NCBI RefSeq assembly: GCF_024362695.1
Contig: NC_065423.1
Location: forward strand, 2,721,001 to 2,785,000
DNA from: Pectinophora gossypiella
Taxonomy: Eukaryota > Arthropoda > Insecta > Lepidoptera > Gelechiidae
DNA: 64,000 nucleotides
Direction of reading: 5' to 3'
Below the pieces are notes generated by a model, which saw only the letters and a list, made by a program, of their open reading frames with translations, had not been told where the DNA came from and searched no databases. Below are positions 29,069 through 39,661 of the stretch, piece by piece; the stretch's first letter is position 1, and each line of letters opens with the position of its first letter. The position numbers were made by a program, and so were the translations under genes.

Positions 29069-29647
29069 TAATAATTAAATTAAAATATTTTTTATTTTTT
29101 ATTTTTGCGTCTTTCTTTAATTATAATAATCAATGCTAAAGTATGGTCGTGTTTTTGTTCAATTAACATGATTAAGAAAATATGTAAAATTATGTAATCA
29201 ATTAATCTAAATTACAATTTAGATTTATTAATCTGTAATCAATGTCAAGATTAAACTCTTGATTTAATTTCTTATTTTGTAATTATGATTACAGATTATT
29301 TCGTTTGTAATCTGTAATCATGATTGCAGATTACAAAAAGTAGTCGTAATCAACAATCAATAATCTAATTACTTTTTGCCCAACACTGGACGTAGCTTAG
29401 GTACCGTAGAGGTGCACTAAGAAAGGAATTCCCGAAATTCCCACGGGAACGGGAATTAGCGGGAAAATCCGTCCACGCGAACGAAGTCGCGGGCAAAAGC
29501 TAGTTAGATATAAGAACGATTCAATGTTGGGATGTCCTTAAAAAAGGTTAAGTGTGGTTTATGAACCGACGTGCATGAGAAACAACGATTGAACATTCTT
29601 GATGCTTAATCCTGGGCATTTTAAATATGTTCTTGTATGGATGTATA

Positions 29648-29861
29648 CAGGGTGTTAGTGACATCGTAACAAAACTTTGAGAGATGATTTATAAGTACCT
29701 TAATTCTGAGTTGATACCAAGTGGAAGTATGGAACTGAAAATAATAAAAAAAAACACTAAAATTTAGATGAATTTTCCGACAGGAAATTCCACTTCATAA
29801 CAACTCAGAATCATGGCCTGAATCATCCCCCTCAGTATTCGTTACGATGTCACTTACACCC
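29648..29861. mobile_element. MITE M2, first of a second tandem pair
   Basis: CAGGGTGTTAGTGACATCG to the 'ttacaccc' right end, preceded by TA. The internal palindrome is as in the 10.4-kb copies. Confidence 0.8.
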
Positions 29862-29896
29862 ATACCTACTTGTATGGCTACCAGTACATACTTGTG

Positions 29897-30043
29897 CGGT
29901 GTGTAACTATGTAAGTAACATCGTAACGAATACTAAGAGGGATGATTCAGCTCATTCTGAGTTTAACATCAAAATTTCGCTTGATATCAACTCAGAATCG
30001 AATCATCCTTCTGAATATTTGTTACGATGTCACTACCACCCTG
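29897..30043. mobile_element. MITE M2, second of the pair, internally deleted
   Basis: It starts CGGTGTGTAACTATGTAAG, ends CACTACCACCCTG and is followed by TA. It lacks most of the A-rich centre. The spacer to the first copy resembles the 10599-10632 spacer. Confidence 0.75.
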
Positions 30044-30456
30044 TATGTGTGAATAAGTTCCCAAGAGGATCTTATTCAAGTGAACAGCAAATCAATCATA
30101 CACAATTACATAACCCCAAAGGTTAATTTGGCTGATGGCTTCGATGCGATTGTTTTGTCCACACTCGATCCGACGTGAAAGTTGCCAATTACGTTGCATA
30201 ATGTGCTTTACGAGGAAGGCGAGGCAATTTTGGGAAATGCACTGCCAATTTTGTTTTGTTTTCGGATTGAATGCACTTAGGTGTCATTGTTGTCTATTGT
30301 ATAGCAATGCGGATGTTATTTAAAGAATTGGGTTTGTTATGAAGCGTGTTGAGCAAATCGTTCAAACAAAATAATAAAAATATGACATCACTCGAACAGC
30401 CACCATTCCCTAAACACATGTAAGGAGCTACATACACAAAACACACATATGTGTAT
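30044..30456. other. Unassigned
   Basis: No convincing frame or repeat. Confidence 0.3.
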
Positions 30457-30459
30457 GTA

Positions 30460-30600
30460 CGGTCATGAGTACTAATATGATACACTTTGAAACCATGTCA
30501 CATTAACTTTTTTGACAAATAAAACCCTAAGTCTCATTAAATGTCAAATATGATCGTGCGACAGGGTTCTAAAGTGGGTACATGATATTGCTCATGACTG
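30460..30600 (+). mobile_element. MITE M1
   Basis: CGGTCATGAG ... CTCATGACTG with TA at 30458-30459 and 30601-30602. Confidence 0.85.
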
Positions 30601-30611
30601 TATGTGTATGC

Positions 30612-30785
30612 TAACGCCCGCAATCACAAAGCAATCACAGAAAATTTGCAACCACTATCGATACGAATTCCCAAGATAGATATGACGAACTCTATGTTGA
30701 CAAGGGATCAGCCTATCGCCCATAACAGCAGTCCATCGTGTTAGAGGACACAATCCCTCTGTCGGATTTTACGACATGTCCAGGA
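30612..30785 (-). repeat. Dispersed repeat (family of 1180 and 13330)
   Basis: It contains 'gggatcagcctatcgcccat' and 'acaatccctctgtcggattt'. This is the fullest copy of the family in the window. Confidence 0.6.
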
Positions 30786-30849
30786 AGACAAGCAGCAGCT
30801 TTTATTCACTCCCAAAACAGCAGAGTAGCTCTCTCAGCTAAAAACCAGA

Positions 30850-31163
30850 GGGGCTATTAGGGTCCCACTGCTGGGCACACGCCTCCCCTCAATCAACCGG
30901 AGAGGGCTATGGAGCATACTCCACCACGCAGCTCCACTGCTGGTTGGTGGAGGTGTTTTACAGCTATGGGACCGACAGCTTAACCTGCCCTCCGAAGCAC
31001 GAATCATCTTACTTTTTCGGACAATCAGGTGATTTAAGTCTACAATGTCTTTACCAAACAAAGGACAGTCTCACAAAGTGATTCCGACGTCCCCATCGGG
31101 AATCGAACCCGAACCTCCAGGTTGTGAGGCTAACGCTCTAATTACTAAACCACAGAGGCTGTT
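30850..31163 (-). mobile_element. SINE1b, near full length
   Basis: The minus strand reads a tRNA-like head (CCTCTGTGGTTTAGTAATTAG, B-box GGTTCGATTCCCG), then 'gtctgaaat..caggtgatt' and a distinct 3' half with 'ggttgattgaggggaggc' and 'gcccagcagtgggaccc'. It shares the head with SINE1 but has a different end. Pieces are at 34195-34395, 43725-43860 and near 52640. Confidence 0.75.
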
Positions 31164-31443
31164 TAAATAAAAACCTTTCTTCCATATTGGTTGACTTCAT
31201 GTATCTGTCAAATCCAAACTCTATTTGTCCATCAAACAAAGTAGACATTTTAATCTCGACATCAGACATCGATAAGTCGATCTTTTTTTTTTATTTGAGT
31301 TATATAAGTAAATCGATTCGATAGATCTTAACGCCTGTTGTAGATACATGAACCTTCTAATTCAATTTAGTGCTATAATTATTTACTTATCTAATGAGTT
31401 TATGTAATTCTACCTATGCTTGTTTGTTTGCATTCTTGATAAC

Positions 31444-31585
31444 GGCCCCGATTCCTGCAGACATCTCCTAATTTTATTTTAAGTTACACCTGTCATTTTC
31501 TTATCCGCCAAAAGGAAAGGGACGGATGATTGACAACTGTTAATTTTAAAATGAATGAATCGCCCCGGCTAATAAAATTCTAGGC
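31444..31585 (+). mobile_element. MITE M4 half
   Basis: 'ccccgattcctgcagacatc', 'tttattttaagttacacctg' and 'gaaagggacggatgattgac' match 14624-14760. Confidence 0.6.
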
Positions 31586-31935
31586 CATGTACTTAGTTAA
31601 GAGTCTTTTGTAATTATTAGTTATCCCCGATACCGACCCCGCCGGCGTGGTCGACGATTTCCCTCATTCAGCGCTTATCGCTATCGACCCACTAGGGTCG
31701 TTTAATTCTTTCAAATTTTTTCCTCTCAGACGACGCCCTGAGCCGAGGTTCGCGCCCAACTGGGCACCCTCAGGCCTGTTGTCTTAAACGTTGTACCGGT
31801 TGAGAGCCTTCAGCGCTCCCCATTTGTCCGGCCAAGTAGTTAATGCCATCTGCGGCAAATCTACAATAAGTCAGGTCAAAAAAAAAATTGTAATTATTCC
31901 TTTTTATTTTGGTGCAATAAAGTGAATTTGTATTG
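31586..31935 (+). mobile_element. LINE 3'-UTR split by a retroposon
   Basis: 'gtacttagttaagagtcttttgtaattatt' in two phrases before 31619 and 'TGCAATAAAGTGAATTTG' after 31899 form one copy of the family seen at 9276 and 23870. Confidence 0.6.
31619..31887 (+). mobile_element. Family P retroposon with 11-bp target duplication
   Basis: TTGTAATTATT is duplicated at 31608-31618 and 31888-31898. The insert runs from 'ccccgataccgaccccgccg' to a poly(A) run at 31879-31887. It is shorter at the 5' end than 4486-4828, showing variable truncation. Confidence 0.8.
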
Positions 31936-31997
31936 TATTGTACTAGGCATCTCCCTCGTTTGCAATCCGTTTGACGTGTGCAGTCAACTTAATTCTG

Positions 31998-32222
31998 TCG
32001 TGTTATTGGCCAATATAATATATAATTTTGGAACCGGTTGCCGTATAACCATAAAGTTGAAGTCGAAGTTGAAAATTTTGGAAGGTTTTTCAAATTTCTG
32101 CCTAAAATTGACGTTTTTTTCATAAATTTTATGCCTGTTGATTACATGTTCCTTTCTTTGTCAGGGGATGACAGGCATAACTTAAAATAAAATTAGATAG
32201 TATGTACTGGAGTCAGCACCAT
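31998..32222 (-). mobile_element. MITE M4 half
   Basis: 'gttattggccaatataata', 'ctgcctaaaattgacgttt', 'gatgacaggcataacttaaa' and 'ggagtcagcacc' match 14840-15010 and the reverse of 38490-38660. Confidence 0.6.
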
Positions 32223-32562
32223 TAGACAACTAAGGCAACATAATCTCGACACAAAATAATATGAAACAGAATATAAAATTCGACCGACTCCCACGCAGTA
32301 CATGTAACACGCGGAACGCACTAATTATAATAATTTGATATGTAGAACGAAATATTAGAGATATCTCATTCAATTACTGAACTAGTATTATGAGAAGCTA
32401 CTTTCGCGCGTGCGTCCAGTTGTTAGGCTGCGACTGAATGGTGTTTATAGCGGTTTTAACCGACTTGAAAAAAAAGGAGGTTATTAAGATACTGAATAAT
32501 CCTACTTAGTAGTTACATAAAGTCGCGCTCGTAGTTTAAGCCTAGGTACATAATGTGGCGTT

Positions 32563-32722
32563 CAATTGGGTAATTTCCTAGGTGAAAGATAAATTATGAA
32601 ATTCTGATTACTAAACTTTTTCTATGACGTCAAAGGTTGCATTTTCATACAAATTCCATAGTAATTTCGTGTTTTGACGTTTAGTAAAAGTAACTGATTT
32701 CACTAGTTGGAAACTGACCTAT
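32563..32722 (-). mobile_element. MITE M3, internally deleted
   Basis: Both ends are recognisable ('caattgggtaatttcctagg', 'actagttggaaactgaccta') and the TGACGTCA core is changed to TGACGTCAA. About 100 bp of the middle is missing. Confidence 0.65.
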
Positions 32723-32904
32723 TGTCTAAATTCCTTGGCAATTTTAGAATGGATCTTTCAGAACGATTTTTATGATAAATCGCTACACTAAGTCTTAGAA
32801 TTAATTTTTATTTGTCATTTAGAATATTGCTTTTCTTTCTAGAAAAGAAAAATTAAAAATGGAATTGGTATTGAATCATCTACTTTTTGTTTTATAATAT
32901 GTTG

Positions 32905-33160
32905 CTTAGCCATTTTACTGCCCCGCCGTCCGCTGCCGCCGCGCCGCAGCCGTTTTCAACACATTAATTTCAATTCGGTCCATTTCCCGCTCCGCTCATA
33001 CACAAACACCGCGGCCTTTCCCCAACAATGATGTTGATGAGAAAGAATAAGTGATTGTCGTTTGGACATAATCTTTGCAAGCTTATCTCTGTTTTGTATC
33101 AAACCGTCTTGTTTTGTTCCATTCTTCATTCTGAATGAGACATCTTGAGAACCCATATCG
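32905..33160. other. GC-rich unassigned block
   Basis: It contains 'ccgccgtccgctgccgccgcgcc' (in two phrases) and GCGGCCTTTCCCC. It is not a recognised repeat. The 66-codon minus frame has no known motif. A CpG-rich promoter or exon remnant is possible. Confidence 0.25.
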
Positions 33161-33249
33161 CTTCTTTATTGTTTAAGGCGCTTTACACACTGAGACTTTT
33201 TGCAGCTATACCTACTGTCGCGATTTAGTTGAAAAGACGCTTAACATAA

Positions 33250-33387
33250 TCATAATCATAATTTATTGCAAGTCACAGTTTCACATCGATGGTAGGTATA
33301 AGATATAGTAGGTACATTGTGACACCCTGATAGGGCACAGCAACTTAAGCATAACATTTATTAAGTATTTACATTTTATTATATTGT
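33250..33387 (-). mobile_element. LINE 3'-end fragment
   Basis: 'ataatcataatttattgcaa' with downstream 'gacaccctgatagggcacag' looks like a reverse LINE 3' UTR with an ATTATG-type tail. Confidence 0.4.
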
Positions 33388-33545
33388 CATTATCATCTCC
33401 TAGCATTATCCCGTTTTTCACAGGGTCCGCTTACCTAACCTGAAGATTTGACAGGTCCGGTTTTTTACGGAAGCGACTGCCTGTCTGACCTTCCAACCCG
33501 CGAAGGGAGAACCAGCCCAATACAGGTTAGGTCACATAGCTCCGA
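33388..33545 (-). mobile_element. SINE2 3' half
   Basis: It reads 'tatcatctcctagcattatc', 'cgcttacctaacctgaagat', 'ttccaacccgcgaagggaga', then 'acaggttaggtcacata'. Same extent as 17310-17447. Confidence 0.7.
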
Positions 33546-33659
33546 AAAATTGCATACATTACACATATGAACAGATTTTATTATACAGTACTATTATACA
33601 GTACCTACCTACACATATTTACAAGAACCAAAAATAAAGTCATAATAATTATTATAGCA

Positions 33660-33860
33660 ATCCATCATGTTGGAATGGACACAACCTACCACTCAATACC
33701 TACCGCCCAATCCAGTTACTCCCCTATAGATCCGGGGCTGTCAGCCAGGGTGGTCCCGTCATGGCTGATTTCGGTGTCTCCCCTAAAACGACGCCCGGTG
33801 CGATCGCTAGGGCCGCCTAGGTCGCCTAAGGCCGTCACTGCATTAGGTAATCAAAAATAA
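33660..33860 (-). pseudogene. GC-rich, coding-like remnant (unrecognised)
   Basis: On the minus strand an open frame reads NAVTALGDLGGPSDRTGRRF, then RGDTEISHDGTTLADSPGSI and a stop. The composition is unlike its AT-rich surroundings, which suggests a retroelement coding fragment, but I do not recognise the protein. Confidence 0.3.
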
Positions 33861-34099
33861 AAACACACACGCGTTGATTAGAAATCACTATAATAGGAAA
33901 CAGTACGACTATCAATGCGCAGTTACCATGTTTCCGCATACTGACTGCATTAATATGCAATTTCCGATGACTTTCCGTGCCAATAACCGATCATTTAATG
34001 CTTACTGCTTCCTTTAACGATTTGTTAGGTAAAAAAGAGTCTGTGAAAAATCGATAATTATCATTGGTTGGAAGAGAACTCTTTTAAATTTTAGCCACT

Positions 34100-34190
34100 A
34101 TCACGTTGGTCTGGGTCGCTGGTTGGAAAGTCTGTCGTTTCTGTAAAAAATCGGACCTGTCAAATCTTCAGGTTAGGTAAGCGGAATGTC
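34100..34190 (+). mobile_element. SINE2 fragment
   Basis: It contains 'tcggacctgtcaaatcttca' and 'ggttaggtaagcgg', with degraded sequence upstream. Confidence 0.5.
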
Positions 34191-34395
34191 GAAATCACTT
34201 TATGAGACTGTCCTATGTTTGGTAAGGACTTTACAGGCTTGAATCACCTGATTGTCACGTTAAGCCGTGGGTCTCGGTTATTAGCTGTAAAAATACCTCC
34301 ACCCACCCGCAGTGGAGCAGCCCCCTCCGGTTGATTGAGGGGAGGCCTGTGCCCAGCAGTGGGACGTATACAGGCTATTTAAGTTATGTTATGTT
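34191..34395 (+). mobile_element. SINE1b 3' part
   Basis: 'gaaatcactttatgagactg', 'gttaagccgtgggtctcggt' and 'cggttgattgaggggaggcc' to 'agcagtgggacgta', without the head. Confidence 0.65.
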
Positions 34396-34734
34396 ATGTA
34401 GTAAGTATTCAACAAAACTGTAGTCTTCAGCCGCTAACAAAAACCGAACCAGGAACTCATAGCCTTTCAATTTATGAAACCATTATGTATAGAAATATAG
34501 AAATGCCCACAAAGCAGTCGTATTTCAATTGGGTCGTGTCGTCACGACGACATCCGATTGATGTGCATCTCAGGCCACAATACTCGTAAATATGACGCGA
34601 TGTACTTCCAATGATTTGTATGACGTTGTGAGAGCTTACACTAGGAAATGGAATTCGTTTGTTGAATGATAAATGGTATTTCTATGTCGAAACGGGTTTT
34701 CCTACCTCTTTGCTCTTATACTGACTTGAGGATC

Positions 34735-34936
34735 ATGAGGAGGGCTGCCAGTGCGTTGCATTTAGAATACTTAGCTTTATTATTATTGTTTTTATGATTT
34801 TGGTTTGTTTTTTTTTGTTTTGGATATTTTTTTTTCTTGTCTATGTACTTATTGATTTCCGTGTGGTTTCTGTCCTGTGTTAAATGTAATGTACTGTCTG
34901 TCTGTGTCTGTGGTGTCCCGAAGTAATAAATGTTTC

Positions 34937-34977
<41 letters not shown>

Positions 34978-34980
34978 ATC
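34735..34980 (+). mobile_element. LINE 3'-UTR with (TTTC)n tail
   Basis: T-rich 3'-UTR-like sequence ends with AATAAATGTTTCTTTC and about twelve TTTC/TTTG units (34931-34979). The tail is probably templated by the LINE and expanded later. Confidence 0.6.
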
Positions 34981-34984
34981 ATCG

Positions 34985-35215
34985 GCTTGCTTCTCAAACG
35001 GGGAGCGCCGGTGCGAACCACGGTACCAGACTTACACCAATGAGTTATTAATTTATCACAAGTGCAGTTTTCAATGACACTTCGACCATTATAGACGGTG
35101 ATACGGCTCACCACCTATCACGTTGTTATAACAGAAAACTCGGTGAGGTGTGGGTACTTAGTTCATCTTGCGCTGGATGTACCTCTGACTACCCCAATTG
35201 GGATATAGTCGTAAG
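34985..35215 (+). repeat. Repeat X, uninterrupted copy
   Basis: It runs from 'aacggggagcgccggtgcga' through 'gtgcagttttcaatgacact' and 'aactcggtgaggtgtgggta' to 'ccccaattgggatatagtcg'. It serves as the reference for the split copy at 2195-2990. Confidence 0.6.
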
Positions 35216-35269
35216 CGTATGTTTATATACCAACAACTTCTGATGATAGTACAATGAAGTGGTAACGGT

Positions 35270-35592
35270 TTCTACGGCCCAGTGGTTGAGCGTTAGGCTC
35301 ACGATTCGGAGGTCCCAGGTTCGAATCCCGGTGAGGAAATGAAACTAAAATTACTTTGTGATCCGTAGTTTGTAACATTACAGGCTGATCACCTGATTAT
35401 CCGAAAAGTAAGATGATCCGTGCTTCGGAAGGCAGGTTAAGCCGTTGGTCCCGGTTACTACTTACTGATGTAAGTAAGTAGTCGGTACATGAGCCATATC
35501 AGGGGCGTCTGGCAGCTCAATAATAACCCTGACAACACAGCTAATGAGGTTGGTAATTCACTTCACAACCCACACGATAGAAGAAGAGCATA
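35270..35592 (+). mobile_element. SINE1, full length
   Basis: A-box CGGCCCAGTGGTTGAGCG, B-box GGTTCGAATCCCGG, body 'aagatgatccgtgcttcgga' and tail 'cacacgatagaagaagagc'. This is the best SINE1 reference in the window. Confidence 0.8.
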
Positions 35593-36025
35593 AAGAGTTC
35601 ATTACCTACTTTGTTAATACATTCTTTTGTACGCTCGGTGGAGTTAAAAAGTCCATTAAAAGGTTCGTCATGTTTTACGTACCTTACCTAAAAAATGTAT
35701 GGCTTTTGGCAAAAGTTTATAACCCGGCGATTTCAAATGTATTCATTCTAATCCGTTCCACTTCGGATTCTTTCGAAATTCTGCGTCTTTCCATTCATAT
35801 TTGTTTTCGCTGTGTAACAAAATCGGCAATAAAAAGTTGGAATCGAAAGAAAATGAATTGTATTGCTTAAAAATTTGATATTGTATTTTCGATGAATGAT
35901 ATAACTACTTTTGAAATGATATTCAAAATAAGCAGAGCATAGAAGTATGATTTGGTTTATTGTAATATCGGGCTCTGTCAAGAAGTCGAAAGTTCAATCT
36001 GTTATTAGGTAAATAACTAGTACAT
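35593..36025. other. Unassigned
   Basis: Overlapping frames on both strands (plus 108 codons, minus 77) show no motifs. Nothing else is seen. Confidence 0.3.
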
Positions 36026-36175
36026 GAAAGAAAGAAAGAATGTTTATTCAGTTCAACAAACAAGTAACAAATATAAATAAGGCCTAGACACCTAAACTAG
36101 TTAGTATAACAGTATTTCAGGAGCCAGTGTCTTCCCAAATTGACATACTTCATTATTATTTGAGGTACAATAATA
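36026..36175 (-). mobile_element. LINE 3' end with GAAA tail
   Basis: The plus strand starts GAAAGAAAGAATGTTTATTCA, i.e. on the minus strand an AATAAACATTC end followed by a (TTTC)n tail. Confidence 0.5.
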
Positions 36176-36355
36176 TACTTTTTACTTAATAACTCATTAT
36201 TTCATTGCGCTGTCCACCCTGCAATTGTTATTTATATCCGATTAATTATATCCGATAGGACAACCAACCTTCCCATTAATCCAGCGGGTTATTGCCCAAA
36301 GGTTATCTGAGATAAATTTCTACCTTTTGTACGTTTTCCTGTGCTGCGCGATAAA

Positions 36356-36450
36356 TAATAGGCTAGTTTCCAACTAGTCAAATCAGTTACTTTTCACTAA
36401 ACGTCAAAACGCGAAGTTACTATGGAATTTGTATGGCAGAGCACCGTGCA
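36356..36450 (+). mobile_element. MITE M3 left end
   Basis: 'ataggctagtttccaactag', 'aatcagttacttttcactaa' and 'acgtcaaaacgcgaagttac' match; the rest is replaced by unrelated sequence. Confidence 0.65.
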
Positions 36451-36898
36451 CTGGGTATTATATATTATATTTTTTATCCAAACTTGCATTCAGACTTTTC
36501 AAGCTTATTATGAATCGAAGATGCTAGTTGTCCGACGTCTTGTCACTCTGCCCACCGCAATTTGGATTACAGACGTGAATTTTTATATGTTAAATAATCT
36601 ATATTTTTAGACTCACAGAAATATCCAAATCCAGTTTGATAGGTTTGTTTGTGTGGTTTCGTATAGAGCGTTGACGTATAAATAAATATATTACTGTGTA
36701 TGTATAGAGATTCGAATCGATTTATTTTTATTACGTACATTGATCAGGTCTGTCAAGCACTTTCTCTGTTGATCGATGCTCTGTGTTTCAACTCTTCAAC
36801 TGTGGCTACTGGTGATGTAACATAATGTGCTTATAAGTACTTATAGACAAACATAACTTATATCGGAATAAGTATTAGAGCGATTTTTGGACGCTTAT
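36451..36898. other. Unassigned
   Basis: No repeat or coding signal recognised. Confidence 0.3.
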
Positions 36899-36900
36899 CG

Positions 36901-37159
36901 TCACTACATAGTATAAAACTAAGTCGCTTTTTCTGACCCTGTATCCCTATGTACGCTTAAATCTTTGAAATTACGCAACGGATTTTGATGCGGTTTTCTT
37001 TAATATATAGAGTGATTCAAGAGGAAGGTTTATATGTATAATAACATCCATTAAATAGTAGAAAAATACTGTTATTTTTGAGGTTTTTAATGTGATGTCG
37101 TAAATAATTTCATTTTTTCCTCAGCATTGCACCCGAGCGAAGCCGGGGCGGGTCGCTAT
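36901..37159 (+). mobile_element. Helitron family A, uninterrupted
   Basis: It starts TCACTACATAGTATAAAAC and ends CGAAGCCGGGGCGGGTCGCTAT. The terminal CTAG is changed to CTAT. It preserves the empty target 'ctatgtacgcttaaatct' that proves the M1 insertion at 11257. Confidence 0.8.
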
Positions 37160-37449
37160 ATTCATATAGAATAGAAAACTAAGAAAATAAGAATGATAAT
37201 CTCCTTTGTTTTTTAAGTCGATTAAAAAGAATGGGAACGATATAATGAAAATGATTTCTTCAGACATTCAAAGGCCTTCGAAAACATAAATCTTTCATAG
37301 TTAAAATTGGCATAAACTGAAAAAAGCCCGAACATTTCCTGGATAACCTGTAACAGTGTTTTTTTGCAAAAAATTTCCCAACACCATATCAAGAATAATA
37401 TGCAGTTTTACGTCATGATTTGCATTTTTACATGTTTTTACTTGTAAGA

Positions 37450-37575
37450 TTATAACGTCATCATCACTAATTTAAGAGTCACGCTTTTGTCGGTGTAGCA
37501 TTCGCCATGCTACTTTTTAGAGAAAAATAGGGTACCTATTTAGTGGTTTCCCTCTTGCGTTCCGCCGCCAAGATT
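37450..37575 (-). mobile_element. SINE-X 3' part
   Basis: 'catcatcactaatttaagag', 'ccatgctactttttagagaa' and 'tttccctcttgcgttccgcc' match SINE-X with its ATCATC end. Confidence 0.7.
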
Positions 37576-38068
37576 AGAACGTAATTAAACATTATTTATA
37601 TTTGCTGGATTCTGAATTTATTTGCATTTTTTTATAGTAGACAATTACTAAGATAATAGTAACATTGCAATAAAGAATCATGAATTGTGAATATATGATT
37701 ATTTCCTTCCATGCTTTGCATTATAATCGGGACATAATTATGGAAGGAACTAGAGGAGGTCTTTGTCATGAGACAGACAACCTTACTGTTAAGGGCTGCT
37801 GATTAAAACAAAAGGTTTCAGTAGGGCCAGATGGATATAATATATTTAGGTACTTACTAGATATAAGAATAATCTTGTATAACTTACTTTGTTAGTTTAA
37901 AGACTATTTTTATAGAGGGTTTTTTTATTTATGATAATCTTATTTAAGTATTGTTTTTATTTTGTTTCAGGTAACCTACCTGTCTACATACACTACTACC
38001 TACAAGTTGGCAACTTGGTTATATTTTAATGTTTTCGGAAAACATCGACGGCTGTTTTTCTGGAAGTC
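37576..38068. other. Unassigned AT-rich DNA
   Basis: Nothing recognised. Confidence 0.3.
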
Positions 38069-38074
38069 AATGTA

Positions 38075-38216
38075 CGGTCACGAGCATTAATATGTATACA
38101 CTTTGATACCATGTCACATTAACTTTTTTGACAAATTGAACTGTAAGTCTCACTAAATGTCAAATATGTTAGTGCGACAGAGTCCTAAAGTGGGTACATT
38201 ATATTGCTCATGACTG
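38075..38216 (+). mobile_element. MITE M1, full length
   Basis: 142 bp, CGGTCACGAGCA ... TGCTCATGACTG, TA at 38073-38074 and 38217-38218. Nearly identical to 8363-8504. Confidence 0.88.
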
Positions 38217-38274
38217 TAACTAAGGACAACTTATATTAATCAAGTCATCGGTTCCGATTCCAAGGGGGTTGGCA

Positions 38275-38360
38275 CATTGTGTGGATTGCGCACTTACTTT
38301 TATATGCGCAAATGTCAAATTGCAATATTGTTTTTTTAAATGAATTTCATCGATGTGACA
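38275..38360. mobile_element. MITE M5 fragment
   Basis: 'gattgcgcacttacttttat' and 'gcgcaaatgtcaaattgcaa' match the centre of 15898-16058; the outer arms have decayed. Confidence 0.5.
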
Positions 38361-38429
38361 TTTGATGACCCGCATTTACCCTCTAATTACACACCACCAC
38401 CACACCATCTGATTCTAGTTTGAGTCGTC

Positions 38430-38660
38430 TTCTTCTATCGTGTGGGTTGTGAGGTGGATTACCAACCCCATCAATCCTGAGTTTCAGTTATACCTGTCAT
38501 TTTTTTATCCCCCGAAAATGAAAGGGACGGGTAAACGACAGGCATAAAATTTATGACAGTCACACGTTTCACGTCAATTTTAGGCAGAAATTTAAAAAAT
38601 CCTCCCTACATTTTATATTGGCCAATAACCCGACAGAAAGTTGACAGCACACGTCATACA
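38430..38660. mobile_element. SINE1 tail joined to MITE M4
   Basis: 'tcgtgtgggttgtgaggtgg' (38438 area) is a reverse SINE1 tail. Bases 38490-38660 carry 'acctgtcatttttttatccc', 'gacaggcataaaatttatga' and 'atattggccaataacccga', a compact M4 member. Confidence 0.55.
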
Positions 38661-39420
38661 GGCTGCATATCAGCTTACTTATATGGCTCTAGTCTACTAC
38701 ATAGATTCGATTAAGTATAACATAATTTGAAATATCATTTTCAATGTCGTATAAAGTAGGAAAGAGGTTATTTGGCGCCTAAAACTAAAGAAAAATAAAT
38801 AAATTAAAATGTCATAAAAGGTATGCAAACTGCAAAGAATTACTGGGACTGGAAGCTAGCGTTCTGCCTTAATTTTGATGGATTGTTATTATTATATTTT
38901 TACATAAAGTGCGAAGGATTAAGAAAAACATTTTTCTAGTTTATTATGTTCTTAATATAAATCTTCCTCTAGATATATTTAATAAATATGCACATGTTAA
39001 CTATATTTTAATAATACGAGGAGTGTATTCCTCATTTGCAAAAATGATTTATTTACTGGCTGTTCTGTAATAAAAATCTATTTATGAACGCCGTTTAAAA
39101 GTAAAGGCAAATTATTTAAAAGCATGTTAAAGGCTATGGATTAGGCTTTTCGGCGGGAAACGGGAACGGGACTGTTGCTTTCTTCATTGAGTAATCTAAA
39201 TAATTAATACGAAGTGGTGTTTTGTGGTTAATGATCGCATTAAGTTAGTCGGAAGACATTCGCGAGTGTTATTATATTGGAGTATTCAATAAACAAAGTG
39301 TATCTGCCTATTTTCGCTTCGTGCCGGGAAGCCGCTTCATAACTCAAAAGTTTATGCGGACTTTTGAGTTAATTCGTTTGGGGTTCGGAGTAGGAGTCTA
39401 CTCCGAGGGTGGGGGCTTAG
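38661..39420. other. Unassigned
   Basis: AT-rich with no supported frame. A 'cttttgagtt' phrase is repeated near 39355. Confidence 0.3.
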
Positions 39421-39424
39421 GTTT

Positions 39425-39547
39425 CATCATCATCACCTTTCATCATTTCATTAATCATCAAGAAAAAAAATACGTCAGACATGGCTGTATGGGCATAGTT
39501 CCCTTTGCCTTACCCTTCGGGGAAAACCAAAACAAAAAAAAAAAAAA
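39425..39547 (-). mobile_element. Retroposon fragment with CATCATCA end
   Basis: TCATCATCATCACC at the left and 'ggctgtatgggcatagttccc' with 'cccttcggggaaa' look like a reverse-strand retroposon with a GATGATGA tail. Only one copy is here, so the family is unnamed. Confidence 0.4.
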
Positions 39548-39661
39548 GGCTATGGATTACATTTTTTAAGATGTACGGCCAGTGATATTTATTAAACTGA
39601 AGGAATTTTTGAAAGAAGATCTCTCTGTGGAGTTTTTTTTATATAATAAACGAGGAATGTA

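Larger units (their letters stand above)
27644..29388. mobile_element. Non-autonomous hAT-like element with 8-bp target duplication
   Basis: GACGTAGC is duplicated exactly at 27636-27643 and 29389-29396. The ends CAGAGTTGGGC and GCCCAACACTG are short inverted repeats of hAT type (CAGNGNTGGGC). The subterminal regions are packed with GTAATC / GATTAC motifs on both strands, possible transposase binding sites. No hAT transposase is present. The element is interrupted by a LINE (27991-29068). Confidence 0.85.
27549..29503 (+). mobile_element. Non-autonomous Helitron hosting a nested hAT-like element
   Basis: It starts TCTATATATATA, then GACTGACTGAC. It ends with a CGCGA/TCGCG hairpin (29475-29490 area) and GGGCAAAAGCTAG. 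The flanking bases are A and T, as expected for Helitron insertion. Without the inner element (27644-29388 plus one 8-bp repeat) it is only about 202 bp. Confidence 0.8.

Noticed and set aside
34716..35114. 132-codon minus-strand frame with poly-lysine stretches
   Set aside because: It is built from a LINE 3'-UTR, the (TTTC)n tail and repeat X; composition explains the open frame.
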